A DNA stretch of 36,157 nt, from the NCBI GenBank assembly GCA_046597185.1, contig JBKJLF010000659.1, positions 1 to 36,157 of the forward strand, given 5' to 3'. Source of the stretch: CAMBDR01 sp046597185 (GTDB taxonomy: Bacteria; Pseudomonadota; Gammaproteobacteria; Burkholderiales; Burkholderiaceae_D). Position numbers and translations under genes: made by a program. This document shows positions 28,195 to 34,561 of this stretch, piece by piece (within the stretch, counting starts at the first letter, position 1; each line of letters begins with the position of its first letter). The notes below the pieces were generated by a model. That model made no database searches and was not told the origin of the DNA. It saw nothing but the letters and a program-made list of their open reading frames with translations.

Positions 28195-28482
28195 TTATTC
28201 AAATTGCAATGCGCGTGAGCCACGGCAGGCGCGCGCCGCACGGTTTGCATGGTGCTTTACCTCCCCGGCTGCAAAGATGTCTTCGGCAATCTTTAAGCCG
28301 AGCGGTACCCCGCCGATGTTGCGTTTAAAGTTGCCATTGCCCTTGCGTGAGGGATCGGGCTTGTCGTTCTTCAACGAAAACGCATCGAACGTGGTGTGGA
28401 TTGGTTTGAGTTGCGTGGCTGCGTTTTGGCACAATCGCTGCCGTGACATGGAAATGCCCCGTCTTACACTGGGGGCCTTCAC
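28195..28482 (-). CDS. Hypothetical small protein or fragment
   Basis: A 95-residue frame, or 84 if started at the internal ATG at 28449, which has a G-rich stretch (GGGGC) just upstream. The central part is polar and basic (SLKNDKPDPSRKGNGNFKRNIGG), followed by an Ala-rich helix (GLKIAEDIFAAGEVKHHANRAARACRG). I do not recognise the family. Its stop codon (TAA, 28195-28197) lies next to the start of the truncated cyclopropane synthase, so it may be the residue of the gene at the other side of that deletion. It could be non-coding. Confidence 0.35.
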   Translation of the reverse strand: MKAPSVRRGISMSRQRLCQNAATQLKPIHTTFDAFSLKNDKPDPSRKGNGNFKRNIGGVPLGLKIAEDIFAAGEVKHHANRAARACRGSRALQFE

Positions 28483-28547
28483 GCCTGATGACCAAGCGCA
28501 TTCAGGCCAGTTAGTGCTGGTTCCGTTCCAGCATGTTTATTATGGCA

Positions 28548-28928
28548 TCAATATATGTCTTTACCCGCCTCGCTACAGTAGGGCCGCATTTCAATGCAAC
28601 CTCGACAATCTGCTTTCGTCTCTTTTGATCTACCAGGCAGCATTTCTTCTTGAAGACACTTCAGGGTACTATTTCTCCATTGAACACCTTGGGGCGATAA
28701 GCCAGGCAAATCGAGAAACACTTCACAGTACTTCTTTCCATAGCTAATGAAATACTCATATTCAGAGTCCTGACACGGACAAAGCCTGGCAAAACAAGAT
28801 TGATATACATTGCAACTGGCGCTACTGGCGCAACTGGCGCTACTGGCATTTATGCACTGAGCATAGCCTCTGGTTGTGAGCGCCGAAATAAACACCAGGA
28901 GTACGAGGCCGATGAACCTTATTTTCAT
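28548..28928 (-). CDS. Small secreted cysteine-rich protein
   Basis: A 126-residue protein with AGGAAAG 7 nt before the ATG. Residues 1-23 form a clear signal peptide (IGLVLLVFISALTT, cleavage likely after GYA). The mature part of about 103 residues has 11 Cys, beginning with a Ser-Ala-Ser-Cys repeat, then SYGKKYCEVFLDLPGLSPQG and LKCLQEEMLP, and ending with DCRGC and PYC. Such density implies a disulfide-bonded protein in the periplasm or outside the cell. The Y-x-x-x-C-x-x-F ... G-x-x-W ... L-x-C-L-Q spacing vaguely recalls stanniocalcin-type Cys patterns, but this is weak and by eye. It starts 33 bp after the stop of the upstream fusion gene on the same strand and may share its transcript. 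Function unknown. Confidence 0.65.
   Translation of the reverse strand: MKIRFIGLVLLVFISALTTRGYAQCINASSASCASSASCNVYQSCFARLCPCQDSEYEYFISYGKKYCEVFLDLPGLSPQGVQWRNSTLKCLQEEMLPGRSKETKADCRGCIEMRPYCSEAGKDIY
28812..28847 (-). repeat. 18-bp perfect tandem duplication in the Cys-rich protein
   Basis: GCAACTGGCGCTACTGGC (plus-strand reading) occurs twice back to back, and each unit is itself two 9-bp near-copies. It encodes the Ala-Ser-Ser/Cys repeat just after the signal peptide and adds Cys residues in frame. Confidence 0.9.
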
Positions 28929-28961
28929 AACGAGACTTTCCTGACGAAACCGGGTGGACGC

Positions 28962-31463
28962 TTAACTCGTGCCGATTACCTTATCCCATGAACCATATCG
29001 CTCACGGACCGCCCCTCGGCGGATCGACAATGCAATCAGCGCCGCACCAGCGGCCATGCTTACCAGCACAGCTACGGTGTCGCCTGCGAACACGAACGGA
29101 GAAGCCATCAAGCCTACGCCCAGCGGCAAGTTCAACCAGCGTGCAGGGCGCGCGACTTCGGCTGCAGCAATCGACACCACCGTGAGTACCAGCGCCCCGA
29201 TAACATGGTGGGCATGGGCCAAATTGCCCTCGACGCCAAGCCACAGGCGCGTGAATAACAGCGCAAGTCCAATCAACGCGGCCAACCCCAGGTTCCATGG
29301 AAGGTTCACGCCACCGGCCAGCATGTGGTGCAGCACCACGCCCGGCGCTTGAGCGAACTCGTCAACTGCGGTGCCAGTGCCCTTGCCGCTGGAGCCTGTT
29401 GGCATCGTATCGGTGTCACCTCGGAAGAACACCGTAAGCCCGTTGCTGCCTGCGCGCACGCGGCGGCGCATGAACTGAAGCGTTGCGATGAGTTCGTCCA
29501 ACGAGTACGGAATCTGGATCAGAATCGCCGCCGCGCCGATCAACGCCACGCTACTCCAGGTGCCGATTGCGATGGGTTGGATGATAACGAAGAAAATCGA
29601 GGTGATGCCTAGCGGGGCGATCATCAGGCCGAACAGCACCACCAGCCAGGGCATGGTGCGCCAACGCGCGCGCGCCCCCACCAGACCGGTGAGTATCTCT
29701 AACAGGTAGGTGTAGCCGCCAACTGCGGCATCCGACACCGGCCAGGCCTCGGACACCCACGAAGTAATGATCTCCTCGGTGCCGTTTTGCGGATCACTCG
29801 CCGAGCCGTCGAAAAACGGGTCCCACACGTGAGGAATGTGGCCGAGTTGGTAGGCGGCAAGATAGCGCGCAACGAACAGCCCGATCAGCGCAGTGGCGAT
29901 GATGGGCAGGCGTTGCGTCCACGCTGAAGGGTTGTAACTCCAGCCCGGTGGAATGTCCGGGCCGGTGAGCGCGGCCAGCGCTGAAGGCCCGGGTTCGGGC
30001 TTGGTGCAAACGGCAAAGCCGAAGATTAGTGCGCCCACCAGTGTGTCTGACAGAAAAGCCGCCGCGTTGCCCGTGTTGAAGAGAAACGGTATCGCCATCA
30101 CCAGCGCGCCAATGCCGGCACATACCCAGCGCGCGAGCGTGCCGCGCTGCGACAAAGCCGCCGTGGTGGCAAACACCATCAGCAGGATACCCAGCACCCA
30201 TTCACTCCAGCGTAGCGCGGGCTCCTGCACGTTGATGAGTAGCGGTTGGGTGAACAGCCAACTGCCCAGCGCGATGTTGATGAAGTGTGGCCAGCGGTGG
30301 TCGCCCAGCTCAGCGGCGAACCGCTGTTGGTGGCGCTGGCGCAAGGCCTCAGGGTCAACACCTGCTGCGCTGGCCTCACTGACCCAGTGTGGTGGCGTCA
30401 CACCGTTGCGGCGATACCAGGCGGGCGGATCGTCCTTCAGAGCCTGTACCAGGCGCGGCAATTCGTCCTTGAAACTGTGTTGCGGCTCCCAACCCAGCAA
30501 CTGACGCGCAAGAGTCGTGTTCAGTGCGTAGTGGTCGTCGGCCATCTCGGCCATGAAGGGTCGCACGAACGGTGGCTGGCCCTTGTCGATGGCGTCGGGA
30601 ATGAGCGGCTCCAGGCGGGATTGCACCCAGAGTCCAGCCGCAGCGACGGCTTTGGGCACCTGCACGGTCGGCCAATCGTCGGTGCCATGAAGCAACGCAC
30701 CAAGGCGATCCTGTAGCGCGTCGTAGCTCAGGGCGTCGGCTTCACCGACGAGTATCGCCGTTTCAGGCGGTAGCGTGGCACGGCGGTCAATCGTGCGCCG
30801 GAAGGCGTTGAGCATGTCGTCCCGGTGCAGCATGGCTTGGCCGACCAGCGTATTGCCCGAGTAGAAGTGGCTCTGAATGTCGCACTCGTAGATGCGCGCG
30901 AATTGCTGTGCCATTGTCGGCACCATCGTCTGCTCATCATAGACACCGGCCAAGCGCAGGTTGACGTAGGCAATGTGGCCGTGCTCCTGCCGCACCACGT
31001 CTTCGGCGGCAGCCTTGGATCGTGGGTAGGCCCAGCGCGGGTCGATCGGTTGGCTTTCGTCAATGCGTTCGCCTGGACGGCAGGGCGCGTGCACCAACAT
31101 CGTGCTGGCATAGATGAACTGCTCGACCTCAAAGGCTTGCAGCGCGCGCAACAGATGCCGTGTGCCTTCGATGTTAACGCTGCGGTAGCGCGGGTCATCG
31201 GCATTGGTGAAATCGAAGTAGGCTACGAGATGAACCACACTGGCGATGTGCGCGCCGTAGGCCGCGCGGAGTTTGTGTAGGGCCAGCTCGATCGAGGCGG
31301 CGGAAGAAAAATCTGCCGCCAGGACCGGGAAGGTGGATTCCTGTGCCTTGAGGTCCAGGCCGACAATACGGTAGTGCTCGCTCAGCGACCGTGCCAGTGT
31401 CTGCCCGAGGTTGCCGGTGGCACCGGTGATGAGGACAAGCGGACGTTGATCCAGTGTGTTCAT
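28962..31463 (-). CDS. NAD-dependent epimerase/dehydratase fused to SPW-repeat and VKOR-like membrane domains
   Basis: Read from the ATG at 31463 (AGGAAA about 10 nt upstream; the open frame reaches 31535 but without a better start), 833 residues. Residues 1-330 are an extended SDR: GATGNLGQ binds NAD(P), and YASTM with YPRSK supplies the Ser and the YxxxK pair. Residues about 391-480 (WPHFINIALGSWLFTQP and following helices) look like an SPW repeat. Residues about 500-650 (WPVSDAAVGGYTYLLE, RWRTMPWLVVLFGLM, PLGITS, QPIAIGTW) match a VKOR-like membrane domain, but the redox C-x-x-C after the Trp is S-S-V-A here. A second four-helix SPW-like block follows (about 690-815). A membrane-bound NAD(P)-dependent oxidoreductase on a sugar or lipid is inferred. 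A TerB-like mini-ORF sits 31 bp upstream and the Cys-rich gene 33 bp downstream. Confidence 0.8.
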   Translation of the reverse strand: MNTLDQRPLVLITGATGNLGQTLARSLSEHYRIVGLDLKAQESTFPVLAADFSSAASIELALHKLRAAYGAHIASVVHLVAYFDFTNADDPRYRSVNIEGTRHLLRALQAFEVEQFIYASTMLVHAPCRPGERIDESQPIDPRWAYPRSKAAAEDVVRQEHGHIAYVNLRLAGVYDEQTMVPTMAQQFARIYECDIQSHFYSGNTLVGQAMLHRDDMLNAFRRTIDRRATLPPETAILVGEADALSYDALQDRLGALLHGTDDWPTVQVPKAVAAAGLWVQSRLEPLIPDAIDKGQPPFVRPFMAEMADDHYALNTTLARQLLGWEPQHSFKDELPRLVQALKDDPPAWYRRNGVTPPHWVSEASAAGVDPEALRQRHQQRFAAELGDHRWPHFINIALGSWLFTQPLLINVQEPALRWSEWVLGILLMVFATTAALSQRGTLARWVCAGIGALVMAIPFLFNTGNAAAFLSDTLVGALIFGFAVCTKPEPGPSALAALTGPDIPPGWSYNPSAWTQRLPIIATALIGLFVARYLAAYQLGHIPHVWDPFFDGSASDPQNGTEEIITSWVSEAWPVSDAAVGGYTYLLEILTGLVGARARWRTMPWLVVLFGLMIAPLGITSIFFVIIQPIAIGTWSSVALIGAAAILIQIPYSLDELIATLQFMRRRVRAGSNGLTVFFRGDTDTMPTGSSGKGTGTAVDEFAQAPGVVLHHMLAGGVNLPWNLGLAALIGLALLFTRLWLGVEGNLAHAHHVIGALVLTVVSIAAAEVARPARWLNLPLGVGLMASPFVFAGDTVAVLVSMAAGAALIALSIRRGAVRERYGSWDKVIGTS

Positions 31464-31494
31464 GATGATGGTTTCCTGTCGAATTATTCGCCAA

Positions 31495-31656
31495 TTATTC
31501 GGCCACACTGCAAGCGCGGTGTGAATCTGGCTCACCCACGGTGCCTGGCTGATTCATCGCGTCAAACTCGGCGCTGCCAATATTGCAGTCGGAGATGAGG
31601 ACAAGCGCGGCGATACGTGCGGCGGCTTCGGGGCTGTTGTGGGGATATGAATGCAT
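31495..31656 (-). CDS. TerB-like N-terminal mini-protein
   Basis: A 53-residue frame with AGAGG about 10 nt before its ATG. SPEAAARIAALVLISDCNIGSAEFDAM resembles the first two helices of TerB-like proteins (pattern SPEAAARIVAL.LLADG....E...L), which are usually about 120-150 residues. It stops in TAA after VAE, so it is either truncated or a genuine short form. The stop is 31 bp before the epimerase-fusion start, in the arrangement of a leader gene of that operon. The upstream 200 bp (31657-31860) hold no other coding sequence that I can support and presumably contain the promoter. Confidence 0.5.
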   Translation of the reverse strand: MHSYPHNSPEAAARIAALVLISDCNIGSAEFDAMNQPGTVGEPDSHRACSVAE

Positions 31657-31860
31657 CGTGATAACCTCTTATGATTGGGCTGAACTACTCTGGCGCAAGG
31701 ATAGCACGCGGGTACGGTGCAAACGCTGTCGATTCTGGACAGAAGTGCGCTGTCGATCTATGCGTTACCGCACAGAGCGCCCTATTGTTCTTTGCTTTCC
31801 AACTCATCGGCATTGCACGGCCAACTTCTTTGGGTAATTCTCACTGGTGCATACAGCCGG

Positions 31861-31923
31861 GTTGAACTGAACCGACGGCAAGCGGTGGCAACCAAGGGGA
31901 TTATATAACCTTATTCGTTAGCC
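31861..31923 (-). repeat. Degenerate attC-like repeat at the left end of the cassette array
   Basis: The minus strand begins with GGCTAAC (R''-like box, 31917-31923) just after the NTF2-like gene and contains an ATAATCCCC...CCGCTTGCCGTCGGTT stretch shared with the repeats at 32510-32550 and 34179-34220. It ends in GTTCAAC (31861-31867). A matching R' box is not clear, so this is probably a decayed site closing the array. A 12-bp palindrome (GCCGCGCGCGGC, 31931-31942) lies next to it and touches the NTF2-like stop codon. Confidence 0.45.
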
Positions 31924-31941
31924 ATCACGGGCCGCGCGCGG

Positions 31942-32394
31942 CTAATTTGATACCAGCGTATTTTGATCATGAATCAATTTCCAGCCGCCATGCTCCTTGC
32001 TGAAGACCAAGCTGAGTAAGTAGTGCATCTTGTACTCGACGCCAGCCTCGTTCTTGTCTGCGTATTTGACGTCAAGGACGGCGACGCCGGTACTGGCATT
32101 GGCCGTCTTGCTCAATATTTGATATGACCACGACCAATCTCGATCTGCCAGCCAAGCTTGAGTTGACTTCTTGAATTCGGCGCTTGACTTTGAAAAACGC
32201 CCATTGGGCAAGATGAAGGTCAAAGCAGCCGACTCCGTCAAGGTTGATTCAAACGCAGCCCAGTCTCTTTTTTCAATGGCGACGAGATGTGTGTTGAGTG
32301 CGGCATCAAATGTCATCGTGTTTGCTGCCGCAGACATCTGCCATGCCAATGACGCTATCAAGGCGAGACTACGAGTATTGATTAAAGTCTTCAT
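31942..32394 (-). CDS. Secreted NTF2-like (SnoaL/DUF4440-type) cassette protein
   Basis: A 150-residue protein. Residues 1-24 form a signal peptide (SLALIASLAWQMSAAANT, cleavage near AAA-N). The rest follows the NTF2-like pattern: a first helix with HLVAIEKRDWAAFESTLTESAALTFILPNG, then a helix and beta strands ending GWKLIHDQNT. Family members form small cone-shaped pockets used as enzymes, immunity proteins or binding proteins; no catalytic residues stand out here. It starts about 33 bp after the R' box of the attC-like site at 32427-32509 and is followed by a degenerate attC-like repeat, as expected for an integron cassette. Function unknown. Confidence 0.72.
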   Translation of the reverse strand: MKTLINTRSLALIASLAWQMSAAANTMTFDAALNTHLVAIEKRDWAAFESTLTESAALTFILPNGRFSKSSAEFKKSTQAWLADRDWSWSYQILSKTANASTGVAVLDVKYADKNEAGVEYKMHYLLSLVFSKEHGGWKLIHDQNTLVSN

Positions 32395-32426
32395 GTAATA
32401 TCCGGCCTTCAGGTGTGCCTCTTGAT

Positions 32427-32509
32427 GGCTAACGAAAAGCGTTTATCTGTCGCCCCGCAAACGCAAAAGCGCGCCGCGCAGCAGTCGCGCCAGATAAACC
32501 CGATTGAAC
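32427..32509 (-). repeat. attC-like integron recombination site (d)
   Basis: An 83-nt element on the minus strand. It starts with GTTCAAT (R''-like, last base off consensus) at 32509 and ends with GTTAGCC (R'-like) at 32433-32427. Inside, GTTTATCTG and CAGATAAAC form a perfect 9-bp inner stem around a GC-rich loop. It lies right before the NTF2-like cassette. It is a near-copy of the site at 34096-34178, with the same length. Confidence 0.6.
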
Positions 32510-32728
32510 TTAACCGACGGCAAGCGGCGGTACACAGGGGATTGTATAACAGTCGATGGCGCAAGCGCCTGCAAATGACAGCCAGCTTAAAGTGGCCGAA
32601 GGTATGGCTGTCCTTGTAAGTTCTCTTTGTCTCTTTCCAGCATCTGTGCCAATTGCAAGGTATTGCCGCATTTTTTGGCAGCCCCGCTGCGGGCGCGTTG
32701 GGTGCGGGCCGCAGCGCAGCGCAAGCAA
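32510..32728 (-). other. Gene-less cassette body
   Basis: The 219 bp between two attC-like sites hold no plausible gene on either strand; the open frames that cross it run straight through both sites and look like shadows. The left part (32510 to about 32580) is shared with 34179 to about 34250. A GC hairpin lies near 32683-32712. It may be a non-coding cassette or carry a promoter. Confidence 0.45.
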
Positions 32729-32854
32729 ACTCAACCATGTAATAGCCACGGTGTGGCGCGACCAGTGCAACCAAGCGCTTCCCATGAAGAAATGGATTCA
32801 TCACATCGCCCGGAGCGCAACAATCCGCGCCACAAACCGTGAAGCGTGTTAAGC
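32729..32854 (-). repeat. attC-like integron recombination site (c)
   Basis: A 126-nt element on the minus strand. R'' GCTTAAC (32854-32848) fits RYYYAAC and overlaps the TAA stop of the VOC gene. R' GTTGAGT (32735-32729) fits GTTRRRY. A long inner stem pairs 32747-32760 (CACGGTGTGGCGCG) with 32826-32841, with two unpaired bases on one arm as is usual for attC. The large loop is also seen in long attC sites. Confidence 0.62.
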
Positions 32855-33229
32855 CTCATTTGCGCCTGGTTTGCGAAAACTCCTACTTGAAATGCTGATG
32901 GAATTCTTATCCGGGTCTTTCGCATTTGCAAATGAATAGCCGTTTGCCTCGTGCACAGCGCCGAACTTGAGTCCGTTAACTTCGGCCTGTGCGATGAAGG
33001 CCGGCAAGTCTTCGACGTGGAACGAAAGCTTGACTCCGACCTGTCCGAGTTTGATTGATTTCGCGGCCTGATGAATCAGGATGCTGGCACCACCATTCGA
33101 CGCGCTCAGTTCGATGAGCCCCTCAAGAACCTCGCCCGATGTTTTGAAGCCGAAGTGCTTGGCGTAGAAAGCAGCGGTCTTTTGCATATCGCGGGCGTAG
33201 ATGATGATCGTTCCAAGGGGCGGCTTCAT
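32849..33229 (-). CDS. VOC-fold (glyoxalase/bleomycin-resistance superfamily) cassette protein
   Basis: Started at the ATG at 33229 it has 126 residues (MKPPLGTI). A TTG at 33274 would extend it by 15 residues but would start in the attC site. The beta-alpha-beta-beta-beta pattern is clear: GTIIIYARDMQKTAAFYAKHFGF, then GGASILIHQ, VKLSFHVEDLPAFIAQAE and ANGYSFANAKDPDKNSISI. The His usually found on the first strand as a metal ligand is absent, so a glyoxalase I activity is unlikely; binding or sequestration of a small molecule fits better. It sits between attC-like sites b and c, and VOC proteins are common integron cassette cargo. A five-codon upstream ORF (33243-33226) overlaps its ATG as ATGA. 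Confidence 0.75.
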   Translation of the reverse strand: MKPPLGTIIIYARDMQKTAAFYAKHFGFKTSGEVLEGLIELSASNGGASILIHQAAKSIKLGQVGVKLSFHVEDLPAFIAQAEVNGLKFGAVHEANGYSFANAKDPDKNSISISSRSFRKPGANEA

Positions 33230-33268
33230 AGTCTGTGGTTCATTTTCGTGTGAGGTGCAGCTTGTGAG

Positions 33269-33337
33269 GCCCAACGTCTGACATAACCGACTGGCGCGGC
33301 TTCATCGCGCCAGTCAGTGTTCATGGGTGGGTTAGAA
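33269..33337 (-). repeat. attC-like integron recombination site (b)
   Basis: The cleanest site, 69 nt. On the minus strand R'' TTCTAAC (33337-33331) starts 2 nt after the NAT stop, and R' GTTGGGC (33275-33269) fits GTTRRRY exactly. A perfect 10-bp stem GACTGGCGCG/CGCGCCAGTC (33289-33298 with 33306-33315) closes a 7-nt loop. The next gene begins 40 bp beyond R', as in a cassette. Confidence 0.68.
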
Positions 33338-33338
33338 A

Positions 33339-33953
33339 TCATGTGGCATAAGCAAGACCGAATTGGTCGTGCAATATTGAAACTAAATCTTTTTTGGCAA
33401 TAATTTCCTTGCTGACATGGCCATTTTTCACTGTTTTTAAAGTATCACCAACAAGAATTCTTCTGCCCATTTGATCATGCAAAACAATAAGTAGCTTTTG
33501 CACGAAAATTGCGTCGGGATGCGTTGAATTGAGGTAATTGGCAGGTACAAAATCAATCCAATCTTGTGGTGAAAGATCGAATGCGTATTGATTCAACCAC
33601 TCGCCGTCAACAAGTGCTTTCAATAGATATTCATTGGCAATAGTTTTGCTCAGCAAAAATGAATCGAAGTCCTGCTTTATCACCATGTCAAGTGTGTTTA
33701 AACATATTGGTGCTCTAATGCCATAACTGCCAAAGCCCAAATCGCATAGCCATTTTTCACCATGCAGACTCACCACAATAGCCATGTGCGTTTTTGGTCT
33801 CTTGATCGGGTAGAACATAGGGCGAGCTGATACGAATTGGTAATGAATTCCGAGTGCCTCAAGAGCCATCGCAAAAAGACCATTAACTTCGTAGCAGTAA
33901 CCACCTCGAATGAGTCGAGAAGCCCTTCGCGAACGAGGTAGAACCTCGCCCAT
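33339..33953 (-). pseudogene. Arylamine N-acetyltransferase lacking its N-terminal domain
   Basis: The frame holds the NAT core: RGGYCYEVNGLF with the catalytic Cys, KTHMAIVV with the His and LCDLGFGS with the Asp, then a complete C-terminal domain to AYAT. NATs transfer acetyl from acetyl-CoA to arylamines or hydrazines and are about 260-280 residues. Here only about 190 residues match, from LIRGG onward; the first 65 or so are missing. The DNA directly upstream codes, in another frame, for an Mrr-type winged helix, so the ATG at 33953 belongs to foreign sequence. The triad is present, but without the N-terminal helices folding is doubtful. It is the cargo of the first visible cassette, ending at attC-like site b. 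Confidence 0.72.
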
Positions 33954-34087
33954 GCAACCTGATTTCGATACCGAGGCTGGCCGGACGGTAGAAGGTCGTT
34001 TTGAATTTCATCCGAGAGGCCAAGGTCGTTAGCAATTCGCTCGACAACCTCATCCGGCGTACCGGAACCGCATAGGTAGAGGCTCAT
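33910..34087 (-). pseudogene. Mrr N-terminal winged-helix fragment fused out of frame to NAT
   Basis: From the ATG at 34087, 58 residues match the Mrr_N winged-helix domain of type IV restriction enzymes: DLGLSDEIQNDLLPSGQPRY, then NQVAWARFYLVREGLLDS (family LPSG..R..NRV.WA..YL..AGLL). The catalytic Mrr nuclease domain is absent. After LLDS the frame runs into NAT sequence read out of frame. The ATG is 9 nt from the R' box of attC-like site a, so the first part of the normal domain is also cut off. This looks like the remains of one cassette gene deleted into another. Confidence 0.62.
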
Positions 34088-34095
34088 ATGGAAAG

Positions 34096-34178
34096 GGCTA
34101 ACGAATAGCGTTTATCTGCCGCCCCACAAACGCAAAAGCGAGCCGTGCAGCAGTCGCATAAGAAAAACCGGGTTAAAC
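34096..34178 (-). repeat. attC-like integron recombination site (a)
   Basis: 83 nt on the minus strand from R'' GTTTAAC (34178-34172, fits RYYYAAC) to R' GTTAGCC (34102-34096). The inner arms (GTTTTTCT near R'' and AGATAAAC near R') pair imperfectly around a GC-rich centre. It is highly similar to site d. Beyond R'', similarity between the two copies goes on for about 75 bp more (to about 34255). Confidence 0.6.
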
Positions 34179-34561
34179 TTAACCGCCTGCTTCGGCGGCA
34201 CACAGGGGATTGTATAACAGTAGATGGGGAATTGCGCCTGCAAATATCAGTATTTCTTAAAGCAATTGTCAAGGCGGTGGCGCAAGGCGTGATTTGTGGT
34301 ATTTGCTCAACAGGTAGCTTGGGGTGAATTGCCCGCCCAACCCGGCATAAGGCCGAGTTTGCGCCCCTAGCGTTTGGGGGCACGTGCGAGGCAAAAGGCA
34401 AGGACTGACCCTGCCCTTAGACCCTGCCCTTACTGCCCTTATTATTGCCGTCAAAAAAAATGAACCAATTCCACCAAAATCGCACTAAAAACGCCAGCAT
34501 TTGATCTGCGGCACCCTTGTGCTCAAATAATTACACAAAATACCAAAAAAGGACATTATAA
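34179..34561. other. Non-coding stretch right of the cassette array
   Basis: No gene was found in these 383 bp. The left part is the extension of the attC-linked repeat, including a CCGCC/GGCGG hairpin (34183-34198). A GC hairpin GCGCCCC/GGGGGC lies at about 34361-34376. The right 120 bp are AT-rich and presumably carry the promoter of the peptidase gene, whose GTG is preceded by AAGGAC. Confidence 0.45.
34407..34441. repeat. 13-bp tandem repeat
   Basis: GACCCTGCCCTTA occurs twice in tandem (34407-34419, 34420-34432), followed by a partial third copy CTGCCCTTA. It lies in non-coding DNA between the cassette array and the peptidase gene. Confidence 0.9.

Noticed and set aside
31583..31837. 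84-codon plus-strand frame
   Set aside because: It overlaps the better supported TerB-like minus-strand ORF and its promoter region, with unusual Arg/Cys composition and no domain.
32409..32804. 131-codon minus-strand open frame between the VOC and NTF2-like genes
   Set aside because: It runs through both attC-like sites, has a Cys/Arg-rich composition typical of a shadow frame and no recognisable domain.
33230..33274. TTG-started 15-residue extension of the VOC protein
   Set aside because: It would begin inside the R' box of attC-like site b, and the VOC fold begins right after the ATG at 33229.
34335..34364. Another attC site (GTTGGGC on the minus strand with a CGGC/GCCG hairpin)
   Set aside because: The R' box fits, but the whole palindrome is only about 30 nt and no proper R'' or L boxes were found.
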